The notes under the pieces are model-generated. The model searched no databases and was not told the origin of the DNA. It was given only the letters and a program-made list of their open reading frames with translations. DNA of 64,000 bases from Methanoregula sp. PtaB.Bin085. GTDB lineage: Archaea > Halobacteriota > Methanomicrobia > Methanomicrobiales > Methanospirillaceae. Where the stretch lies: assembly GCF_002067035.1 (NCBI RefSeq), contig NZ_MVQB01000046.1:62001-126000 (forward strand), given 5' to 3'. Shown one piece after another: positions 1 through 7,716 of this stretch. Positions within the stretch are counted from its first letter, which is position 1. Every line of letters begins with the position of its first letter. The position numbers and the translations under genes are program-made.

Positions 1-1
1 T

Positions 2-649
2 TTTTTCAAACGAAAAATTAATGGAATGCAAGTAACCGGCGAACGTGATGTTATATCGGTTGATCTCGGTGAAAATGGGGAGGTGCTGGCTGTAATGAAA
101 CGCTGGAGAACGCTAGAAAAAACCAGCGATGTTGTGCAAGTTATTACACCCGATAAAGCAGTTGAAAAATTAAAAAACGGGGATACTTACATGAGATTAC
201 AGTCGCCGAGCAATGTTCGGATCGATGATGTACAACTCGGCTATTATGAAAAACCTGGAAAAATCCCTGAAATAATTCTCGAACCCGTTTGGATTTTTAA
301 AAATTCAAACGATCCTGTCTATGAATTCCCGGTTTATGCCCGGCAGTTCGCCGCTTTCGATCAAACCCCGGCCGTGACAAGAAAATCTGTTGCGGGAAAA
401 ACCGTCAGTGAAAAAGATCCGTTCACCGTAAAATTCACTGATTCTTCCGATGCCAACCCGTCAAAATGGCAGTGGGACTTCGGCGATGGGACCACATCCA
501 CTGAGCAGAACCCGACGCATAAGTACAAGTCAGCCGGCACCTACAACATCACGCTCACTGTCTGGAATGACATGGGATCGGATACTATGACCCAGCAGTA
601 TATCGTTGAGGATGCTGGAGGGAACCTGACCGGGGAGAAACAGCAGTAA
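2..649 (+). CDS. PKD-domain surface protein, 5' part missing (window edge)
   Basis: The reading frame is open from base 2, so the gene starts before the window; the first ATG at 26 is probably internal. The first ~120 visible residues are an unassigned extracellular-type domain, with motifs such as VRIDDVQLGYYE and EPVWIF that suggest a beta-rich PepSY/YpeB-like fold (weak inference). A PKD domain follows, with the hallmark WQWDFGDGT and AGTYNITLTVWN. The frame ends at TAA 647-649. The same frame reopens at once, and PKD-type sequence (SFFPAMSRSGPAPLAV) directly follows the stop, so this and the next entry are probably two halves of one gene. PKD domains are Ig-like modules of archaeal surface proteins. 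Confidence 0.75.
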   Translation, partial: FFKRKINGMQVTGERDVISVDLGENGEVLAVMKRWRTLEKTSDVVQVITPDKAVEKLKNGDTYMRLQSPSNVRIDDVQLGYYEKPGKIPEIILEPVWIFKNSNDPVYEFPVYARQFAAFDQTPAVTRKSVAGKTVSEKDPFTVKFTDSSDANPSKWQWDFGDGTTSTEQNPTHKYKSAGTYNITLTVWNDMGSDTMTQQYIVEDAGGNLTGEKQQ

Positions 650-664
650 TCATTTTTTCCTGCC

Positions 665-1819
665 ATGTCCCGATCCGGCCCCGCCCCACTCGCGGTGACC
701 TTCACCGACACCTCCACCGGTACGATAACCGACAGGTCCTGGTCCTTTGGCGATGGCAACACCTCCACCGACCAGAACCCGTCGCACATCTACGTGGCGG
801 CGGGGAATTACACAGTGAACCTGACGGCGGCGAACGCGGCGGGGAGCAACACGACGGTGAAGGAGGGGTACATCCAAGTTGAAGGCAGCGGACCGGTTGT
901 GGATTTTACGGCAACACCCGTGAACGGTCCTGCACCACTGACCGTGCAGTTCGCAGATTTTTCGGTTAAGGACCCGATATCCTGGTCTTGGGATTTTGGC
1001 GATGATACGCATTCAACTACCCAGAATCCATTACATATATATTGGAATCCCGGAATTTATACCGTGAACCTCTCAGTAACCAATGCAAGTGGGAGCAACA
1101 CAACTTCGAAAGAGAATTTCGTGACCGTGGCAGTGGCGGTTTATAACGCTAGTAATTATGACTTTAATATTGAGAATGAACCTGAGGTTGCTAACGATAT
1201 CCGCACATCTGATATAGCATCAATAGCAGGTCAATACCAATCAACTCTTGGATATAATGAAAATTCATATACAAATTCAAATGTATCATTCGCTTTTGAA
1301 CGAATGAAAAATGACCAGATTTTTTATTTCGCTGGACATGGTTCCGCAGGGCTTATTGATTTCGGAAATCGTGATGGTACTTGTGGATTAATCAGTGCGA
1401 ATTTTGGTCAATGTGGTAAAAGGATTTTAAACATGAATAATGGTGAACTAGATGATCTTCTGTTAGCAGTTTATTCCGGATGTGAAACTGGAAATACATC
1501 CAACCCTATTACTGGTGATTTGATTCAAACTTCCATTGATAAAGGTGTTGATACCGCAATAGGTTTCAGAGATGATGTTTTGGATAATCAACAGAGAACA
1601 TGGGGAGGATATTTTTGGTATTACCTTCTCGATCAGAAAGTTCCGGTAATAAGTGCAGCCACTTTAGCTCGGGTTTCAACTATTAATTATTGGGGTGATG
1701 CCGGGGGCATGGATTCGTACCGTATTGAGGGAGATCAAAACCTTGTCATAGATTACGCGAAATCTGGAACAACACCAACTCCTACACCTACAGTATCACC
1801 AACAGAAGGGGGCAGCTGA
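665..1819 (+). CDS. PKD repeats plus caspase-like (CHAT/clan CD) protease domain; probably the 3' half of a split gene
   Basis: Two PKD domains (residues ~1-75 and ~76-155; motifs RSWSFGDGN and WSWDFGDDT) precede a caspase-like domain at ~160-360. FYFAGHGSAG supplies the presumed catalytic His and LAVYSGCETG the Cys, the dyad arrangement of CHAT and other clan CD peptidases. The C-terminus is a Thr/Pro tail (TPTPTPTVSPTE), a linker type that often precedes a surface anchor, but no anchor follows. The ATG at 665 lies inside the first PKD domain and there is no signal peptide, so it is unlikely to be the true start. The frame continues that of the upstream PKD gene across TAA 647-649. The protease part (from ~1140) is visibly more A/T-rich than the PKD part. 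Confidence 0.75.
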   Translation: MSRSGPAPLAVTFTDTSTGTITDRSWSFGDGNTSTDQNPSHIYVAAGNYTVNLTAANAAGSNTTVKEGYIQVEGSGPVVDFTATPVNGPAPLTVQFADFSVKDPISWSWDFGDDTHSTTQNPLHIYWNPGIYTVNLSVTNASGSNTTSKENFVTVAVAVYNASNYDFNIENEPEVANDIRTSDIASIAGQYQSTLGYNENSYTNSNVSFAFERMKNDQIFYFAGHGSAGLIDFGNRDGTCGLISANFGQCGKRILNMNNGELDDLLLAVYSGCETGNTSNPITGDLIQTSIDKGVDTAIGFRDDVLDNQQRTWGGYFWYYLLDQKVPVISAATLARVSTINYWGDAGGMDSYRIEGDQNLVIDYAKSGTTPTPTPTVSPTEGGS

Positions 1820-1820
1820 T

Positions 1821-3293
1821 ATGATTGAATGTCTGAAGATGAGGTACCAGGTAATTCTAGTTTTAGGACTGGTTACATTGATATTCAATATCCCATTTGC
1901 ATGTGCAGAAGCGAGTAACGGAACGATTTCCCCGGAAACCACAACTGAAGTTCTGAACAATTCCAGTTCGGTTTCTCTGAATGCAAGTAAGATGTTGCCG
2001 GCCGAAACAGCAACAGAAGTGACAATAGCTACTCCGGAAATTACCCCTTCACCCGTTTCATTATTCGTGGATGAAACTTGGTCCGCTGAACCAACAATGA
2101 TTAAACCAGTACTCCAACAAAAAACCATTCCGGTATCAGTGCAGCGGAAAATCTCGACCGATCTCCATTACCTTATTGATTCAAACTCACCCCGGACCGG
2201 CCCGGACCGGAATGCTGTCGAGGACCAGATGCTCATTGAAGGAAAGCTCAAGGTAAATACACTGGATAGTCCGTCCGGAAAAGTGGTCCACCGTAATACA
2301 ACCCCTTCAATTAAATCAGCCGAAAACCTCGTTCTCGTCTCCATCGATCTTGATCCTTCGGCATCCATGACGGATATTGATGCATATCTGTCATCGGTAC
2401 TGGAACACAACGAACAGGACCATTATATTGTTGCATGGGTCGATCTCAGTGAACTTGACACTCTTGCCTCACTTGATACCGTGATCAATATCAGGACTGC
2501 GGAACCGTCAATAACCCGGGATTCTCCGGTGTATCACGATACAAAATTTGTCAACCGACGGGAGGGGCTTCCTCCGGCAACGGCAGATGATGCGAAGGTG
2601 AGCGTGCAGAAGTTCGTAAAAACAGCCGAACGAAACCTTGAATTGAAAGAAACGATTAAGACATCCCGTGGAGAGAGTTACGAACTTGTCTCGGACAGCG
2701 AGTGGTACACGGTTAATGTAAATACCGGTGAAGTCGAGACAGCGGTTTTCCTGAACGCACAGCCGATCTCAAACCCGCTGCATATGTTCCGGAACGCAGC
2801 TGAAATCTCCCAGGATGACGCATTCACCCGAGCAGAGGATTATGCCGGAAGGAATTACCAAAATTTTTACAACAGGACAATGATTCTGACACAATCCCGG
2901 CTGGTTGATCACGGTTCGGCAGGAAAAACATATTATTTCACCTGGAGGGAGAAAATCAACAACGTCATTATTCCCAACATGGTGGATATCTCAGTTAATC
3001 CCCAAAGTGGTGATATAATCAGTTACATCGGTATCGATCAGCCGCTGGATATCGACATTGTTCCAACAGTATCAAGAGAGGAAGCTCTTTCAAAATCGGT
3101 TGGAGCATTCGCAGCCATTGACGAAGTGAAAGCCAGTGCAATTCTTGCTGTCATAGCAATCAGTCAGAACGATCAACGCCTTGTCTGGATCACTGATGTC
3201 AGTGGCGCTCCGAAAGACTTCATCCATACTGGAGGCAGTGTATTGATTGACGCACATACCGGTCAAGTGGTTAAAATAGATCATTACAGCTGA
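1821..3293 (+). CDS. Secreted protein with PepSY/YpeB-like C-terminal region
   Basis: An N-terminal signal peptide is visible (YQVILVLGLVTLIFNIPFACA, cut after ACA); the true start may be the Met at residue 7. A Ser/Thr-rich stretch follows, then a long region with two similar segments, MVDISVNPQSGDIISYIG and GSVLIDAHTGQVVKID, typical of PepSY/YpeB-like domains, which often act as protease inhibitors or propeptides (family knowledge). The gene starts 1 nt after the stop of the caspase-like gene, so the two are probably co-transcribed. A PepSY-like protein next to a secreted protease would suit a chaperone or inhibitor role, but this is inference. No catalytic motif was recognised. Confidence 0.6.
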   Translation: MIECLKMRYQVILVLGLVTLIFNIPFACAEASNGTISPETTTEVLNNSSSVSLNASKMLPAETATEVTIATPEITPSPVSLFVDETWSAEPTMIKPVLQQKTIPVSVQRKISTDLHYLIDSNSPRTGPDRNAVEDQMLIEGKLKVNTLDSPSGKVVHRNTTPSIKSAENLVLVSIDLDPSASMTDIDAYLSSVLEHNEQDHYIVAWVDLSELDTLASLDTVINIRTAEPSITRDSPVYHDTKFVNRREGLPPATADDAKVSVQKFVKTAERNLELKETIKTSRGESYELVSDSEWYTVNVNTGEVETAVFLNAQPISNPLHMFRNAAEISQDDAFTRAEDYAGRNYQNFYNRTMILTQSRLVDHGSAGKTYYFTWREKINNVIIPNMVDISVNPQSGDIISYIGIDQPLDIDIVPTVSREEALSKSVGAFAAIDEVKASAILAVIAISQNDQRLVWITDVSGAPKDFIHTGGSVLIDAHTGQVVKIDHYS

Positions 3294-3310
3294 ATTATAG
3301 TGTGGTAGGA

Positions 3311-4246
3311 ATGAAACGTAAACCGTTGGCAATCACAACAACATCCGGAATCCTGAGCGGAGCAGCAGTTGCCCTCTTATTCATTTTTTTTATTCCGCAC
3401 ATCACGAAAACAATGTGGGAGAAAATATTTGAGTATAACTGGAGTTTACAATGGATCCCATTGTATGAAGGATATCTTCTGTATATCCTTTTCATGCTGT
3501 TTGTCAGTGCGTTAACAATTCACCACCTTCGCGCTGAGATTCCCTCTCTGGAAATTGCATCCGCGTTGGGAATTTACTATGGGATTGTTTCCTCTCTTGC
3601 AACAACCGTACTCATGATGATGAATCTGCAGCTGACAAAAGGATTCATCTACCTGATGTTTTATCTTGAAACGGCTCTCCCGCTTGTGTGCATTGCTATT
3701 ATCTTCGGAGCCCTCGGGGCAGGTATCCAGTACTGGATCTGCACACGGGACGGGGATAGCAAGGACTCTCCCGGGTCTCAGGTACTGCACAGCAGGATCC
3801 TGCTGGGTGTTCTCCCTGTTGTATTCATTCTCGTCCTTTTCCTTGTCTTCATTTCACCTGATATTGTAGTATCCGGCATCCGGTCCGGCGATATTGACTG
3901 GAATCCCTGTTGTGAACGGATGGATTTCATAGACAAAATTGATCGTACCGGCACTGATTCGATTAGTATCAGCATGAAAGCAGATCAGGATAAATATCCT
4001 GAACTTGCCCCAAGACCGGTTTTTTTTATTTCCGTTAACGGGAAAGACCTGTCGAACATGAGCAGCATCCGGGCCCAGGGGCTGGCGGATACAATCGATC
4101 CTCTGGAAGGCCTGCTCTTTGCGGACCAGTCCAGCGTGATTCTGAAAGGCCCTGACGTTTCCAACAGCAGCGGGCCCTGCTATGTTAATATCTCCGAAAA
4201 ATTTTCGAAGAGGGCGGTAAGACCACTAGCAAATTACCGGGTTTAA
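3311..4246 (+). CDS. Membrane protein, five predicted TM segments, unknown function
   Basis: Four hydrophobic segments lie in the first ~150 residues (including GAAVALLFIFFIPHI, YILFMLFVSALTI and LVCIAIIFGALGAGI) and a fifth follows a short loop (GVLPVVFILVLFLVFIS). A soluble domain of ~125 residues comes last, with VFFISVNGKDLSNMS and a GPCYVNIS segment that look extracytoplasmic. The ATG at 3311 was chosen because MKRKP gives a normal basic N-terminus; an in-frame GTG at 3302 is an alternative, and neither has a well-spaced ribosome site. The gene follows the secreted protein by 17 nt and is probably in the same operon. No family recognised. Confidence 0.65.
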   Translation: MKRKPLAITTTSGILSGAAVALLFIFFIPHITKTMWEKIFEYNWSLQWIPLYEGYLLYILFMLFVSALTIHHLRAEIPSLEIASALGIYYGIVSSLATTVLMMMNLQLTKGFIYLMFYLETALPLVCIAIIFGALGAGIQYWICTRDGDSKDSPGSQVLHSRILLGVLPVVFILVLFLVFISPDIVVSGIRSGDIDWNPCCERMDFIDKIDRTGTDSISISMKADQDKYPELAPRPVFFISVNGKDLSNMSSIRAQGLADTIDPLEGLLFADQSSVILKGPDVSNSSGPCYVNISEKFSKRAVRPLANYRV

Positions 4247-4310
4247 GATGAAAAGGGTATTTGCCGTGCCCTCACTTTTTACGCTACCACGTAATTTCCA
4301 TCATACTACA

Positions 4311-4324
4311 AAACGTATATATCC
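4311..4324 (+). promoter_or_regulatory. TATA-like promoter for the 17-residue-repeat gene
   Basis: The sequence acgtatatatcc forms an archaeal TATA box in an otherwise GC-rich gap, about 70 nt upstream of the first ATG (4394) and 150 nt upstream of the preferred ATG (4472). Confidence 0.4.
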
Positions 4325-4471
4325 AAAAGTATAACAGAATCCGGCAAACCCGGCCCTGTCCAATAACCGGCCCCAACCCCCGGTAACAGGAGCATGCCGG
4401 TAATCAGAGGAAAGCGACTCAATGAAAACCCACACACGAAGAGCGACAGCTCCGGAAAAGGAGCCGGAACC

Positions 4472-5194
4472 ATGACCCGCGGACGCAAACCAAAGGAGGC
4501 GATCCGGTCAGCGATCCGGGTCGCGGAGAAGCGGGGCGAGGTAGATCTCGTACGGTTCCGGCCCGGCATGATTGCCACGCTGCTCATCTACTGCGCAGGC
4601 TTTGTAGTGCACGTACGGATCAAACGGATGCGCCACATCCGGTGTTCGGAGCAGGCGCTTGAGCTTGAGGCTTCGGAGGATCTCGCGGCGCTCCGGCTCA
4701 TCGCGGAGTCCCTGCAGATCTCGCGCGAACTCTGGATCTGTTCGCCGCGGGGAAATTTCCGGTTCTTCCGGGTCCTTGCGGATTCGCTCGTGGAACTCGA
4801 CCGCGACGGCCAGCCGCTGCCGGTGCAGTGGCCGGCCAGGAAGAAAAGATCACCGGCGGTCACGACACCGCTCGGGAATGCGTACGTAATTGTTGCCAAC
4901 GCGAAACCGGAAGCAGAGCCGGCCGGAAAATCCGGTGAGATTCCTGCAGACCCGGGGCCGGGCAATGTGCCGGTCGGTGAATGCGGAATTTTACCGGGAG
5001 AAGCGGAACCGGAAAAGGTACCGGCCGGGGAATCCGATAAGACCAAGGCAGATATGGAACCAGAATCTATACCGGCCGGAAATTCCGGTGAGATCTCGGA
5101 AGTATCAGGCTTGGAAATTGTGCCGGCCGGAGAAACCGGAAATTTTCCGGGGAATGCGGAATCCGGAAGAAACGCCGGCGAAAGAGTCCGGTGA
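4472..5194 (+). CDS. Unknown protein with C-terminal 17-residue repeats, truncated by frameshift
   Basis: The N-terminal ~115 residues form a basic domain (MTRGRKPKEAIRSAIRVAEK, then EDLAALRLIAESLQISRELWI) that I do not recognise. From ~4919 there is a tandem 51-nt repeat coding for units like PAGKSGEIPADPGPGNV. An extra T at about 5162 throws the frame out and translation stops at 5194. The repeat continues in the next frame up to ~5389, where a GGGG run has become GGG and restores the original frame, which would stop at 5483-5485. The ancestral protein would have had about 11 repeats. The ATG at 4472 is preceded by AAGGAG; an upstream ATG at 4394 also has AGGAG but at poor spacing. Confidence 0.55.
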   Translation: MTRGRKPKEAIRSAIRVAEKRGEVDLVRFRPGMIATLLIYCAGFVVHVRIKRMRHIRCSEQALELEASEDLAALRLIAESLQISRELWICSPRGNFRFFRVLADSLVELDRDGQPLPVQWPARKKRSPAVTTPLGNAYVIVANAKPEAEPAGKSGEIPADPGPGNVPVGECGILPGEAEPEKVPAGESDKTKADMEPESIPAGNSGEISEVSGLEIVPAGETGNFPGNAESGRNAGERVR

Positions 5195-5482
5195 GATCCC
5201 GGCAGACCCGGGCCCGGAAAGTTTTCCGGCCGAAGAATCCGGTCATATCCCGTCAGATGCGGAGTTGGTAGCGGTACCGTCAGGAAAATCCGGTCATATC
5301 CCGGCAGATGCGGAACCATATAATGTTTCGACCGGAGAACTCGGAAATTTCCCGGCACATACGGAACCGGTAAAAGTACCGGCCGGGAATCCGGTGAAAT
5401 CCCGGCAGGTGCGGTGCCGGGAATGATGCCAGCGGGGGAATCTGACTGTCTGACAGGCCCCCTCCAGGACAGTTCACCCCTG
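4919..5482 (+). repeat. 51-nt tandem coding repeat (about 11 units)
   Basis: Units are 51 nt and encode 17 residues with consensus P-A-G-x-S-G-E-I-P-A-D-x-E-P-x-x-V. Copies have diverged at many positions but keep CCGGCCGG and TCCGGTGA blocks. Two indels (about +1 at 5162, -1 at 5385-5389) divide the array into three reading-frame segments. The minus strand also reads open over much of the array, a by-product of the repeat composition. Confidence 0.8.
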
Positions 5483-5485
5483 TGA

Positions 5486-6191
5486 TCCATATCTCCCTGA
5501 GTGTAAAGGAGGGGGAAGATCGGCAAAGGAGGCGACCTCACAGATCGTGCCCCTTTTGCCAATCGGAGCCATTATAGGGCGATTTGGAACCAGTCCCTTC
5601 GTGCCTGTATATTGGGGTGTCCCGAAAATGTGACGAATTCGCAGAAAAGTGTTGCAAATTCACTTTTTCCGGGCCCGTAATGGGCTCCGATTCGGTTTTT
5701 CACGCCGGATGTAAAATGTGCCCTAATAGACCCTTTCAGACCGCGAAATTCGTTCTTGGCTGGACTACAGCAAAGAGAAACAAAAGAAGGGGGGTTTTTC
5801 AACCCGGGATTTTCTCCAATCCGGCAGTATGATCCGAACTTATCACCATTATGACCGTATTAATTCCCGGATTTAACGATACCAGAAATATCCTCATCCT
5901 CATGGAAGAGCACAGTGCCGGCACCGGTATCGTGATCACAAAAGGATCTTTCCAGGAAGAGAACTGCCGGCAGCTGTGAGATACCATGAATCCCGGCGTG
6001 ACTTTTTTCTTCCTGCAGAATGGGAACAGTTGCCCTCGGCGCGGAACCGGAATACTCCCCGGCCGCCTGGTCTTCGCCAAAAGATGAAAACAGCAGGTTG
6101 CCGGAACCGTGGAAAAAACGGACATATCCGGGGACTGCCAGGATTTTCCGGAAACCGGTACTCTTCACGTTCAGATTCCGGAATCCGGTGA
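5486..6191. other. 706 nt without an intact gene; possible gene remnant
   Basis: No ORF here has convincing coding character. On the plus strand one frame from ATG 5851 reads as a plausible protein (MTVLIPGFNDTRNILIL, then PGVTFFFLQNG, then TGTLHVQIPESGDY) but is broken by two in-frame TGA codons, at 5977 and near 6086, which suggests a decayed gene. An imperfect inverted repeat (GGCAAAGGAGG / CCCCTTTTGCC) lies near 5522-5561. The rest shows nothing that I can assign. Confidence 0.4.
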
Positions 6192-7460
6192 TTATTGCAC
6201 GCCTTCTTCCAGCAACCATTTCCAGACAGGTTTTATTATGATGGTTTTTTCCTTCACCGCCATTTCGTCCTCCTGGACGTGGGTCAGGATCAGTCCCTGC
6301 TTCAGGCCGAACGCCCCCATCGCTTCCAGCAGGCCGGATATTTCACGGTCCCGGTTCTTTTCCGTTAATTCATGACAGACCTGGATGGCCGTGATAATCT
6401 TTTTTTTGTCCTTCAGCACGAAATCACATTCCCTCTCTTGTGCATAGTAAAAGATCTCGCTGCCCCGCCTCTTCAGCTCGATGTAGACTATATTTTCAAG
6501 GATCCGTCCCTTGTCCGGTGTCAATGAAAAACCGTTCAGGATGCATAACGCCGTATCGATGCCGTAGATCTTCCGGGGGGACGTGAGCTGTTTTCGTATC
6601 GAGAAATCAAAGCGCTGGAGCTCGAAGAAGAGGTATGCACTGCTCAGGTACGAGATATATTCCTTGACCGTGATCGCGTTTGTCAGCCCAAGGGTTTTTT
6701 TCAGGGCATTGTACGTGAACGGGAGCGTTATCGTGGACGCAAGGATCCCCACCAGCTCGCGGACAATCCGCTGCCTCCGGATAGCATAGCGGGCAATGAT
6801 ATCCCGGTACAGGATATTATCGTACAACGTTTTGAGGTAATCAGGATCATTGTTCCGCAGGTACTCCGGCAGCCCCCCGCTTTCCGCATACCGGCCAAAC
6901 TCCCGGATGAGGGTCGCCTTTTCTTCTGAAAGGTACAGCGACTCTTTCCTGCATGTGATATTCCGGAACCTGAGATACTCCTCAAAAGAGAATGGAAAAA
7001 TCTCAAAAAGTTTGTACCTCCCGGTGAGCCGCGTGCCGAATTCCTGGCTGAGCAGGGCGGCATTTGAGCCGGTGATGATCACTTTTTTGCCATCGTCCCT
7101 GAGCCTGCGCACAAACGTCTCGAACTTCTCCACGTTCTGGATCTCGTCAAAGAAATAGGTGCCGGATGGTCCGTACACTTCGAGGAGCACTTCGTTGAGA
7201 ATCTCGAAGTCCGCAGCATGAAAACCAAGCAGGCGTTCATCGTCGAAATTGACATAACAGAAACCGGTGGAGGACTGCATGAGCTGTTTCAGGAGCGTGG
7301 ATTTCCCGCACCTCCGGATACCGGCAAGGATGAGTACCCGTTCATCGCCAAGAGCGCCGGCCAATGTCCTGAAGATGGTCCGCTCAATATATTGCCCGCG
7401 TTTTTCGATCTGCGCTTTCTGCTGGACAACAAGCTGCCGCAGCAGGGCACTGGACACCAT
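6192..7460 (-). CDS. AAA ATPase with DUF4143 (AAA_14 family)
   Basis: The 422-residue protein has a Walker A (GIRRCGKST, residues ~47-55), a Walker B (GTYFFDEIQN) and a sensor-like VIITGSNAALL, followed by the C-terminal DUF4143 region with PDDEXK-like residues (ECDFVLKDKKK). This order is characteristic of the archaeal/bacterial ATPase family often annotated 'ATP-binding protein, DUF4143'. The biological role of the family is unclear, though members are common in accessory regions. The gene stands alone, facing away from the permease. An A/T-rich repeated motif (TTAGTAATTAGTA, about 7465-7478) just upstream is the likely promoter or operator. Confidence 0.85.
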   Translation of the reverse strand: MVSSALLRQLVVQQKAQIEKRGQYIERTIFRTLAGALGDERVLILAGIRRCGKSTLLKQLMQSSTGFCYVNFDDERLLGFHAADFEILNEVLLEVYGPSGTYFFDEIQNVEKFETFVRRLRDDGKKVIITGSNAALLSQEFGTRLTGRYKLFEIFPFSFEEYLRFRNITCRKESLYLSEEKATLIREFGRYAESGGLPEYLRNNDPDYLKTLYDNILYRDIIARYAIRRQRIVRELVGILASTITLPFTYNALKKTLGLTNAITVKEYISYLSSAYLFFELQRFDFSIRKQLTSPRKIYGIDTALCILNGFSLTPDKGRILENIVYIELKRRGSEIFYYAQERECDFVLKDKKKIITAIQVCHELTEKNRDREISGLLEAMGAFGLKQGLILTHVQEDEMAVKEKTIIIKPVWKWLLEEGVQ

Positions 7461-7462
7461 AC

Positions 7463-7480
7463 TAATTAGTAATTAGTAAA
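7463..7480 (-). promoter_or_regulatory. A/T-rich direct repeat upstream of the DUF4143 ATPase
   Basis: The motif TAATTAG occurs twice in succession immediately before the ATPase start codon. It could be a promoter element or an autoregulatory site. No regulator can be named. Confidence 0.3.
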
Positions 7481-7716
7481 CTGCAATAAACCTTCTCACT
7501 GGCAGTTAGTAGTCCCGGGGGTTCTGCCCGTTGCTCCGTACCCGGGCGTGCCGGGTATGTTCCGGAGGTATCTCCAGCTCCCGCCCCGCCCGGCAATCCC
7601 CTTCGCAGCAGTGGATGAATTACGGATCTGCAAAAAAATCCCGGCCCGCCCAGCCCCCCGGATCAAAAGCCATACCCTTTTCCCGCACAACGCTCAAGCA
7701 ATCTTCCGGAATACCG

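Noticed and set aside
4588-5562. 324-codon minus-strand ORF over the 17-residue repeat gene
   Set aside because: It is open because of the repeat composition; its own repeat changes frame at the same indels, and the plus strand has a good ribosome site and a protein-like N-terminal domain.
5584-5832. 82-codon ORF with several cysteines (possible small zinc protein)
   Set aside because: Cysteine spacing fits no known motif, there is no ribosome site, and the opposite strand is equally open.
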